From Bacteroidaceae bacterium (GTDB lineage: Bacteria; Bacteroidota; Bacteroidia; Bacteroidales; Bacteroidaceae), in NCBI GenBank assembly GCA_016284115.1, contig JAEEOD010000122.1, forward strand, positions 1 to 6,261: 6,261 nt of DNA, written 5' to 3'. Both the position numbers and the translations under genes were made by a program. Every line of letters begins with the position of its first letter. Position 1 is the stretch's first letter. The notes beneath the pieces were generated by a model that saw only the letters and a program-made list of their open reading frames with translations, did not search any database and was not told where the DNA came from. Positions 1 through 5,625 of this stretch are shown piece by piece.

Positions 1-1
1 T

Positions 2-448
2 GGTGATGTGTGGGCCGCATGGACTGAACTAGCCCTGTATCTTGCACTTACGCTTGCCCTTGCCCCACACTATGGTATCGCTGGCATTCTTCTGGGTAAA
101 GTCATCAGCGTGTTCTTTTTCAGTGCACTGTGGAAGCCCTATTATCTTTTTAAGAACTGCTTTAGGAGAAGTGTATGGGAGTTTTGGAAAGGCATGACAC
201 CATATTATCTCATTTTTTTCATTTTCACGCTGGCCTGCATTTTCATTAAGTCGCTTATCGTATCGCCTATGGCACACTCTTTCCCATCTTTGATACTTAT
301 CGGCCTACTTACAGGAGCACCGCTGTTGCTGCTCTATTTCCTTACCTTATTCATATTCACTAAGGGCACCAAATATTTCGTGGCACGCAAACCACGCATT
401 TATGCCATAATCAACTGTCTTTCCTTCAAAAAAAACATTTATAAATAA
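2..448 (+). CDS. Wzx-type polysaccharide flippase, C-terminal fragment (5' end outside window)
   Basis: The reading frame is open from the left edge and ends at TAA 446-448, giving 148 residues of what is probably a protein of about 480-510 residues. It opens with GDVWAAWTE followed by a hydrophobic stretch and HYGIAGILLGK. That arrangement is typical of the late membrane helices of Bacteroidota O-antigen/capsule flippases of the MATE/MOP superfamily. About four hydrophobic segments can be seen, separated by basic loops, and the tail is basic (FVARKPR, then FKKNIYK). By family knowledge such proteins flip undecaprenyl-diphosphate-linked repeat units from the cytoplasmic to the periplasmic face of the inner membrane. 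The GTG at position 8 is an internal valine and should not be taken as a start. The next gene follows after 8 bases, which fits an operon. Only the C-terminus is visible, so a related membrane transporter cannot be fully excluded. Confidence 0.82.
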   Translation, partial: GDVWAAWTELALYLALTLALAPHYGIAGILLGKVISVFFFSALWKPYYLFKNCFRRSVWEFWKGMTPYYLIFFIFTLACIFIKSLIVSPMAHSFPSLILIGLLTGAPLLLLYFLTLFIFTKGTKYFVARKPRIYAIINCLSFKKNIYK

Positions 449-456
449 CTGAATCT

Positions 457-1410
457 ATGAGTCCAAAAATATCGTTATTAATACCTGTATATAAGTCTGA
501 GAAATATATAGAGCAATGTCTGCGGAGCGTTTTCGGGCAAACATATAAGAACATTGAGACAGTTATTGTCGATGATGCGACACCCGACAACAGCATGACC
601 ATTGCCAAGCCCTTGATAAAACAAGCATTAGATTATGGATTATGCATAAAGATTGTTCACCACGAAAGCAACAAAGGAATTGCAGCCACCCGGAACGCCC
701 TATTGGCCAACGCTACAGGCGACTATGTTTTTTTTGTTGACAGCGACGATTATATAGCCGACAACGCCGTGGAGACACTAGTAAACGCTGTAAGTGATTC
801 GGGAGCCGACATCGTTAGATGCAGCTATTTTGAACTGAAGGACAACGAGACCTCTGTTATCCACCATAAGCCATTTACTAACAAGGAAGATCTGTTGAGG
901 CAGCACATTTCAGCATGGGACAGCATAGAGGCATTGTGGCAACTTCTCATACGCAGAAGCATTATTGTAGACAACCAGCTCAGCTTTGTGAAAGGCATCA
1001 ATGGTCCTGAGGATTATTTGATGAGCATGAAGCTCTTTTACTATGCCAACAATATGGTTGAAATACGCACACCTGTCTACTACTATAGGAAAGACAATAA
1101 TCAGAGTCTGACTAGTACTAATAAAACATCATTTCACGATGCCATGTACAGGGCTATGGACGAGACTATCAAGTTCCTTAAAGAGAAGGGTATCTTTGAC
1201 AAGTACAAACAAGAGGCTTTGCAACGCATGTTTCTCTGCAAACAAGGCTATCTTACAAACAAGAACTTCCGAAACATTGACAAATACATCAATACTTATC
1301 CCGAGTCGAACAGCTATTACAAGAATTTCGCTTTCACACGCAAGCAACGCCTATTATTCTTTCTTGCAGAAAAGCACTGTGCCATGCTGCTTAAACTCAT
1401 ATTACCCTAA
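457..1410 (+). CDS. Glycosyltransferase family 2 (GT-A fold)
   Basis: This 317-residue protein should transfer a sugar from a nucleotide-sugar donor to a growing lipid-linked oligosaccharide at the cytoplasmic face of the inner membrane. The N-terminus shows the standard GT2 opening, ISLLIPVYKSEKYIEQCL (about 5-22), then the nucleotide-binding strand ending in VDD (38-40). SNKGIAATRNAL lies at 71-82, and the metal-binding DxD motif appears as DSDD at 95-98. A GPEDYLM segment (183-189) supplies the ED pair expected for the acceptor-side catalytic base, and an aromatic YYYRKDNNQSLT stretch at 208-219 is the usual GT2 C-terminal motif. There is no clear transmembrane anchor, so it is probably peripheral. 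Length and domain content look complete. The start is the first ATG after the flippase stop; no Shine-Dalgarno is seen, as is normal in Bacteroidota. Donor sugar and linkage cannot be read from sequence. An eight-T run sits just before the DSDD codons. Confidence 0.93.
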   Translation: MSPKISLLIPVYKSEKYIEQCLRSVFGQTYKNIETVIVDDATPDNSMTIAKPLIKQALDYGLCIKIVHHESNKGIAATRNALLANATGDYVFFVDSDDYIADNAVETLVNAVSDSGADIVRCSYFELKDNETSVIHHKPFTNKEDLLRQHISAWDSIEALWQLLIRRSIIVDNQLSFVKGINGPEDYLMSMKLFYYANNMVEIRTPVYYYRKDNNQSLTSTNKTSFHDAMYRAMDETIKFLKEKGIFDKYKQEALQRMFLCKQGYLTNKNFRNIDKYINTYPESNSYYKNFAFTRKQRLLFFLAEKHCAMLLKLILP

Positions 1411-1419
1411 AACACTGAT

Positions 1420-2361
1420 ATGCAGAAGATTGTACTTATTTTTCCATATTTTGGTAAGCTGCCTGTGCAGTATGGTATGTGGCGTGCTTCAGCGTTGGAG
1501 AATCCGTCTGTTGATTTCATGTTCTTCACTGATGCCGACGTGGAGCCAGCACAGAACATCATAGTGCACAAGATGCAATTTGACGATTTCAGACAGATAG
1601 TGCAGGCTGCTTTCGATTTCCCCATCATACTTGACCGTCCATACAAGTTGTGTGAGTATAAGCAGGCCTACGGGTACATTTTGAAAGACTACATCCACGA
1701 CTATGACTTCTGGGGATACGGCGACTTGGATTTAGTGTATGGCGATTTGCGCCACTACCTCACCGATGACATCCTAGCTTCATACAAGTTTTTTCTAGGC
1801 GAAGGACATCTCTCGCTGCTTCGCAACGACGAGGATGCCACTACCTATTTTATGAAGCCGGAGCCAGGCTACCAAGATTATCACGATGCTTTCACCACAA
1901 CCAAAATCACATTTTTCGACGAATACGGCTATAAGGGGTGTGGCGACAAGTGGCGCGATTGTCGGCCAAATGACCATTGGAATCTAAGGCCATACGACAA
2001 TATGCAGAAGCCCAAGCAAGCCTATCACTTCAATAGCTTGGCACCTCGTAACTGGGAGCAGGTGGTGTTTGAACATGTGGGTGGCAAACTCTACATCATC
2101 AGAATAGGAAAGGACAGTATAATTGAGCGCAAAGAATCAATGTACGCCCATTTCCAACACCGACAGAACATGTGCGACAAGGTGAAAGACTATAGCCATT
2201 TCCTTGTTACACCCGATGTTATCAAAGACTATCCCAAGCACCATGAAATGTTTTGGCTGAAGTATTACTGCCGAAGTCGTAACCTTACCACTAAGTATTA
2301 CCAGTGGCGCGCACGCCTACAATGGAAAATAGAAACCTGGCGAAAGAAAAGGGATTCCTAA
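1420..2361 (+). CDS. DUF6625-like protein, probable glycosyltransferase
   Basis: This 313-residue protein begins MQKIVLIFPYFGKLPVQYGM and contains FFTDAD (35-40), RPYKLCEYKQAYGYI (73-87), YDFWGYGDLDLVYGDLRHYL (95-114) and a late YAHFQHR (242-248). I recognise this motif order as the DUF6625 family, which is common in surface-polysaccharide loci. The GDLDLVYGD segment carries a DxD (D102, D104) in a context like the metal/nucleotide-sugar site of GT-A enzymes, and the N-terminal strand resembles a Rossmann-like start. A cytoplasmic glycosyltransferase role is therefore inferred, not proven. There is no signal peptide or membrane helix. The C-terminal 30 residues are rich in Trp, Arg and Lys and may contact the membrane. 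It starts 9 bases after the GT2 stop, so it is probably co-transcribed, and it is followed by the largest gap in the window. Family assignment is from memory of motifs; substrate is unknown. Confidence 0.8.
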   Translation: MQKIVLIFPYFGKLPVQYGMWRASALENPSVDFMFFTDADVEPAQNIIVHKMQFDDFRQIVQAAFDFPIILDRPYKLCEYKQAYGYILKDYIHDYDFWGYGDLDLVYGDLRHYLTDDILASYKFFLGEGHLSLLRNDEDATTYFMKPEPGYQDYHDAFTTTKITFFDEYGYKGCGDKWRDCRPNDHWNLRPYDNMQKPKQAYHFNSLAPRNWEQVVFEHVGGKLYIIRIGKDSIIERKESMYAHFQHRQNMCDKVKDYSHFLVTPDVIKDYPKHHEMFWLKYYCRSRNLTTKYYQWRARLQWKIETWRKKRDS

Positions 2362-2404
2362 CGGGCAAGGAGTATCAGTTAAGATCTATTACTTTTTCTT
2401 ATCT

Positions 2405-2428
2405 TAGATTGCCCTGTATAACAATCTA
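2405..2428 (+). terminator. Possible weak hairpin (7-bp stem) followed by T-rich sequence
   Basis: TAGATTG at 2405-2411 pairs perfectly with CAATCTA at 2422-2428 across a 10-base loop, and AT-rich sequence ending in a T5 run (2440-2444) follows. A second stem, TAAGAT 2380-2385 with ATCTTA 2401-2406 across 15 bases, overlaps it by two bases, so both full stems cannot form together. The stems are only about 30% GC and the T run is not directly adjacent. A functional intrinsic terminator or attenuator is therefore only a possibility. Confidence 0.25.
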
Positions 2429-2437
2429 TTAATTTAT

Positions 2438-2445
2438 TATTTTTG
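2438..2445 (+). promoter_or_regulatory. Possible Bacteroidota -7 promoter element (TAnnTTTG)
   Basis: TATTTTTG fits the TAnnTTTG -7 consensus of Bacteroides-type primary sigma factor promoters and lies 31 bases before the ATG of the GT4 gene. The nearest TTG upstream (2409-2411) is 26 bases away, longer than the usual spacing to a -33 TTTG box, so the -33 half is not well supported. AT-rich DNA makes chance matches likely. If real, it would give the downstream four-gene group its own transcription start. Confidence 0.4.
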
Positions 2446-2456
2446 CACTTTTGCAC
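2441..2456 (+). repeat. Perfect tandem duplication of the 8-mer TTTTGCAC
   Basis: TTTTGCAC occurs twice head to tail, at 2441-2448 and 2449-2456, ending 20 bases before the GT4 start codon. The first copy overlaps the TAnnTTTG-like box. Two copies of TTTGCA near a start could be a duplicated promoter element, a small regulator site, or a replication-slippage product; nothing in the window decides between these. Confidence 0.7.
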
Positions 2457-2476
2457 ATTCTTTAAACTCATAAAAT

Positions 2477-3700
2477 ATGAACATTGCTATTATTACATCA
2501 GGACGACTTCCTGTTCCTGCTACTAAGGGAGGAGCGGTTGAGACTAAGCTTGATTATCTCATAAACTATAACATCAAGCATCACATACATAACATCACAC
2601 TATATAGCATCAGTCCAGATTTACCATACGATGTTGTTAGTTCGGAAGATTGTAAGTATGTACACATAGATAACCATTCTATACTCTTTAGAATAGGTCA
2701 ACGGCTATACAAGCATTTTAACAAGAACCCATACTATGACAGTTATATTGAGTATTTCCTCTATTTGTGTCTCCGGCACATCAAGAAACGTCACTATGAC
2801 GTTATTATAACGACCAACCGTCCCGGATATACAAAGAAAATAGCAGACGTAACTGCTACTCCCATCATTTTACAGCTCGACAACGACTATCTGAATCCAG
2901 GCTCTCCTGATGCACAAGAAATAAAGGCATTAAGTACGGGTGTTATCACCTGTTCCCACTTCATTAACAGAATGGCATCAAAGGTGACCTGCAGAAAGAA
3001 TGTACCCGTGGTGACAATTCATAATGGCATAGACGTATCCCGATTTGCAAACGCGACGGGTATTATACGTGACTCATTAGGTTTGACACCTCAAGACTAT
3101 GTCGTTATCTATTGCGGACGAGTCATACCAGAAAAAGGTGTGTTAGAATTGATACAAGCGATAAAGACTATAACTGATATTGAGTCAATTAAACTACTTA
3201 TTGTGGGTGCCAGTTTTTACGGGAAAGACAGTGTTCCCTCTCCATACATCCAACAATTAAAGTCAGAAGCAGAGTCCATAAAAGACAAGGTAATTTTCAC
3301 AGGATATGTCGATTATAAAGACATGCCAAATTATCTAAAGACAGCAAATCTTGCCGTGGTGCCTTCCACATGGGATGAACCGTTTGGCCTTACAGTCTTG
3401 GAAGCAATGGCCGCAGGTCTTCCACTTATCACGACGAGAGGTGGTGGGATACCCGAAATATGCGAGGGGACAGCTATTCTTATTGAACGGGGAAACATTG
3501 TCCGACACATCGCCGACTCGATAAGATTCATGTACAATCATCCTGAATCAGCACACTCACTTGGAGAAAAAGCCGCCAAAAGGAGTTGGGAATTTGACAA
3601 AGACATTTTTTGTAGGGACTATTTCAAACAGATAGAATACATTTTAAGATCATCAAATAGTTCTATATATAAACTCACTAACCCCCAAAACACATTATAG
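2477..3700 (+). CDS. Glycosyltransferase family 4 (GT-B fold)
   Basis: This 407-residue protein has the two-domain GT-B layout. The N-terminal acceptor domain starts MNIAIITSGRLPVPATKGGA, including the glycine-rich loop (17-20), and runs to about residue 180. The linker strand has IHNGIDVSRF (181-190). The C-terminal donor domain has YCGRVIPEKG (212-221), VIFTGYV (272-278), VVPSTWDEPFG (294-304) and LEAMAAGLPLITT (308-320). E301 and E309 form the E-x7-E signature of retaining GT4 enzymes that bind the nucleotide sugar. It probably adds one sugar to the lipid-linked repeat unit in the cytoplasm. Length is normal and no residue of the signature is missing. The start is the first ATG after the 115-base gap. 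Sampled coding lines are unusually AT-rich (19 of 60 bases G or C at 2641-2700 and again at 3121-3180) compared with the preceding gene. Its stop TAG directly abuts the next start. Confidence 0.95.
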   Translation: MNIAIITSGRLPVPATKGGAVETKLDYLINYNIKHHIHNITLYSISPDLPYDVVSSEDCKYVHIDNHSILFRIGQRLYKHFNKNPYYDSYIEYFLYLCLRHIKKRHYDVIITTNRPGYTKKIADVTATPIILQLDNDYLNPGSPDAQEIKALSTGVITCSHFINRMASKVTCRKNVPVVTIHNGIDVSRFANATGIIRDSLGLTPQDYVVIYCGRVIPEKGVLELIQAIKTITDIESIKLLIVGASFYGKDSVPSPYIQQLKSEAESIKDKVIFTGYVDYKDMPNYLKTANLAVVPSTWDEPFGLTVLEAMAAGLPLITTRGGGIPEICEGTAILIERGNIVRHIADSIRFMYNHPESAHSLGEKAAKRSWEFDKDIFCRDYFKQIEYILRSSNSSIYKLTNPQNTL

Positions 3701-4729
3701 ATGAAAAACAAAAGAAATGTCAATATTGAGCTACTGCGAATCGTTGCCATTCTACTAATAACACTGATGCATGGTATAGGATGTGCATATGGAAGTACCA
3801 ACATGCTGAATCACACTGTCCACGTCATGGTAAATGCTATTGGCAACATGGGCGTCACAATATTTATTATAATATCAGGCTATTTTGGCATTCAATTCCG
3901 TTTGTCAAAAATATTCAAGTTGTGGTGCATAATTCTGTTCTACTCCTTGTTCCTATTCGCATACGACTGTTTTCAGACAGGGTTTTCTTTATCCGACATC
4001 ACAAGTAAAGCCTTCATAAAGTCGCTCTATAAGGCCCTTACGCCCATCACTTCAAACACATGGTGGTTCTTTACTTGCTACACTATACTGTTCATGCTCT
4101 CCCCCCTTCTGAACAAGGCTGTAGACTCGATGACGAAGAAACAGTTCTTATATTTGCTTGGGGTGCTTTTATTCTTCTATTCTATTAGTCCCACATTCCT
4201 AATGCATAGCCTGTCCAACACACCTGGTGGCAAATGCACGGAAAATATGATTTTAGCCTATTTCATTGGTCGGTATATTTCGAAGTACCCACTCCCGCCA
4301 TTATTGCTACATCATCCTGCCCTTATATTTCTTATGTGCTCGACTATAATATTCTGCGTTAATTTTTTCATCTTCGAACCATTGTACTTTTGTAAAGACC
4401 ACAACCTTTTCATCATACTCGGAGCATTGAGTACGTTTGTATGGTTCAAAAGCATGCCCCAACCAACAGGAGAAAAAACTAATAATATTATTCTATATGC
4501 AGCTACATACGCATTCCCCATCTATCTGCTTAACAGCTTCATCATGAAATTCGAATACACTTATTCGGCTTATGTGAATGATACGTTATTCTTACCCAAT
4601 CTAATCCTGTTCCTTACAATTGCAATCATCACCGCAATTGGCATTGAAACTATACGAAGAATTATATTTGACAAGCCTATTGCTCATTTAGGAAACCTTA
4701 TAGATAAAAAATGCCCAAAGTTAGTGTAA
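3701..4729 (+). CDS. Acyltransferase-3 family membrane protein (probable sugar O-acetyltransferase)
   Basis: This 342-residue, strongly hydrophobic protein appears to have about ten membrane segments and matches the acyltransferase-3 layout. Near the N-terminus, R13 and H24 form the R-x10-H pattern in the first helix (NIELLRIVAILLITLMHG) that members of the family need for activity. GVTIFIIISGYFG (51-63) corresponds to the family's FFxxSG(Y/F) region, and WWFFTCYTILFMLSPLLNKA (121-140) to the W-(W/Y)-F ... SP motif. Such enzymes sit in the inner membrane and add acetyl or other acyl groups to glycan sugars. The helix near 270-280 reads YAFPIYLLNSF, with Asn at 278 where most relatives have His. 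Translation begins on the base right after the GT4 TAG, and the 3' end overlaps the next gene by 19 bases, so expression is probably coupled on both sides. Substrate is unknown; a polymerase role looks unlikely given the motifs. Confidence 0.9.
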   Translation: MKNKRNVNIELLRIVAILLITLMHGIGCAYGSTNMLNHTVHVMVNAIGNMGVTIFIIISGYFGIQFRLSKIFKLWCIILFYSLFLFAYDCFQTGFSLSDITSKAFIKSLYKALTPITSNTWWFFTCYTILFMLSPLLNKAVDSMTKKQFLYLLGVLLFFYSISPTFLMHSLSNTPGGKCTENMILAYFIGRYISKYPLPPLLLHHPALIFLMCSTIIFCVNFFIFEPLYFCKDHNLFIILGALSTFVWFKSMPQPTGEKTNNIILYAATYAFPIYLLNSFIMKFEYTYSAYVNDTLFLPNLILFLTIAIITAIGIETIRRIIFDKPIAHLGNLIDKKCPKLV

Positions 4730-5610
4730 TACTCCCAGTCTACAATGTGGAGCCGTATTTAGACGAAACGCTTTCGGCCTTGACACATCAGACACTGGAG
4801 GATGTTGAGATAATTGCTGTCAACGATGGTTCGACAGACAACAGCGAGGACATTCTGCGCAAATACCAGGAAGCATTCCCTTGCGTGCGCTACTTCAACC
4901 AGTCCAACGCAGGCCAATCAGCAGCCCGTAACAAAGCCTTGGAGCACGCGCATGGAGAATATATCTATTTCATGGACTCCGACGACATGATAGACACGAA
5001 TGCGCTGAAGGAGTGCTATGAATATGCAGAACAGACAAAAGCAGACTTCATATTATTCGACGGCGACACACAGTTAGAAGCCGGTGCCAATCCCCTGCCT
5101 TGGAACTATAAACGTACACATCTGCTGGAAGTGCACACACATTATGATGGTGAAGATTTGTTGAATATGCTACTTGACAAGGAAAAATACAACTGCGTAG
5201 TATGGCTTCTGTTCATACGCAAAAGCTATCTTGATCGAATTGGGCTGCGTTTCCATGAGGGCATCATCCATGAAGACGAACTGTTCACTACTATTCTCAC
5301 TCTCAGCAGTCATGACATTTGCAGTCTGAAGCGCTGTTTTGTGAAGCATCGTATCCGCTCGGCTTCTACGATGGGCATACACTACTCCAAGCGTAACTTA
5401 AACTGCTATCTCACTGTGGCCGATGAGTTATTGAAATATCGGCAGACACCCATCATCCACAAATATCTGCGCTACACACTGAGTAAGGTGTTCTATACTG
5501 GCCATCAGATAGCCTTCAAAGACAAGCCTTCAGTCTTTTGGCGGGCATTGCGTTCTGGCTATCTGAAGTATATCGGCTGGAAATCAGTCGCAGTCTTTTG
5601 GCTAAAATAA
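4711..5610 (+). CDS. Glycosyltransferase family 2 (GT-A fold)
   Basis: This 299-residue protein begins MPKVSVILPVYNVEPYLDET and has a textbook GT2 catalytic domain: AVNDGSTDNS (36-45) for nucleotide binding, NAGQSAARNKAL (66-77), the metal-binding DSDD at 89-92, and HEDELF (187-192) with the ED catalytic pair. YSKRN-type basic sequence follows RIRSAST (214-220). No membrane helix is evident, so it should act in the cytoplasm next to the inner membrane, adding one sugar to the repeat unit. The ATG lies inside the last codons of the acyltransferase gene in another frame, giving a 19-base overlap; the alignment to the family begins at this very Met, which supports the start. Base composition is higher in GC than the two preceding genes (30 of 60 at 4921-4980). 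It is related in fold to the GT2 at the left of the window but clearly not a recent duplicate. Donor and linkage are not predictable here. Confidence 0.95.
   Translation: MPKVSVILPVYNVEPYLDETLSALTHQTLEDVEIIAVNDGSTDNSEDILRKYQEAFPCVRYFNQSNAGQSAARNKALEHAHGEYIYFMDSDDMIDTNALKECYEYAEQTKADFILFDGDTQLEAGANPLPWNYKRTHLLEVHTHYDGEDLLNMLLDKEKYNCVVWLLFIRKSYLDRIGLRFHEGIIHEDELFTTILTLSSHDICSLKRCFVKHRIRSASTMGIHYSKRNLNCYLTVADELLKYRQTPIIHKYLRYTLSKVFYTGHQIAFKDKPSVFWRALRSGYLKYIGWKSVAVFWLK
5531..5602 (+). repeat. 12-base direct repeat, in frame, at the 3' end of the second GT2 gene
   Basis: CAGTCTTTTGGC occurs at 5531-5542 and again at 5591-5602, exactly 60 bases apart and in the same reading frame. It produces VFW twice near the C-terminus (SVFWRAL and AVFWLK). 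It may be chance or the remains of a local duplication; the sequence between shows no other clear repeat. Confidence 0.6.
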
Positions 5611-5625
5611 CATAACCCTAATCCA

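Larger units (their letters stand above)
2362..2476 (+). other. 115-base intergenic region between two glycosyltransferase genes
   Basis: This is the only gap longer than 15 bases in the window. It is AT-rich in its downstream two thirds and holds two short inverted repeats, a TAnnTTTG-like box and a perfect 8-base tandem duplication, listed separately. No open frame or RNA gene is visible in it. It divides the flippase/GT2/DUF6625-like group from the GT4/acyltransferase/GT2/acyltransferase group, so it could mark an internal promoter, a partial terminator, or the seam of a transferred cassette. Confidence 0.6.

Noticed and set aside
428..435. An A8 run near the end of the flippase gene as a slippage switch
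   Set aside because: It affects only the last few residues before the stop, so a slip would change little of the protein.
1139..1564. A 141-codon open frame on the + strand crossing the end of the first GT2 and the start of the DUF6625-like gene
   Set aside because: It runs out of frame through two well-supported genes, has a low-complexity Ser/Thr/Arg/Leu-rich product with no recognisable motif, and its start lies within a conserved coding region.
2362..2476. A phase-variable invertible promoter, as found upstream of many Bacteroides capsule loci
   Set aside because: The inverted repeats here are 6-7 bases with 10-15 base loops and do not flank the promoter-like box; no recombinase gene or longer flanking repeats are visible.
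3331..3541. Two overlapping minus-strand frames of 68 codons opposite the GT4 donor domain
   Set aside because: They lie opposite the most conserved GT4 motifs, as expected for antisense shadows, and show no start-site or motif support.
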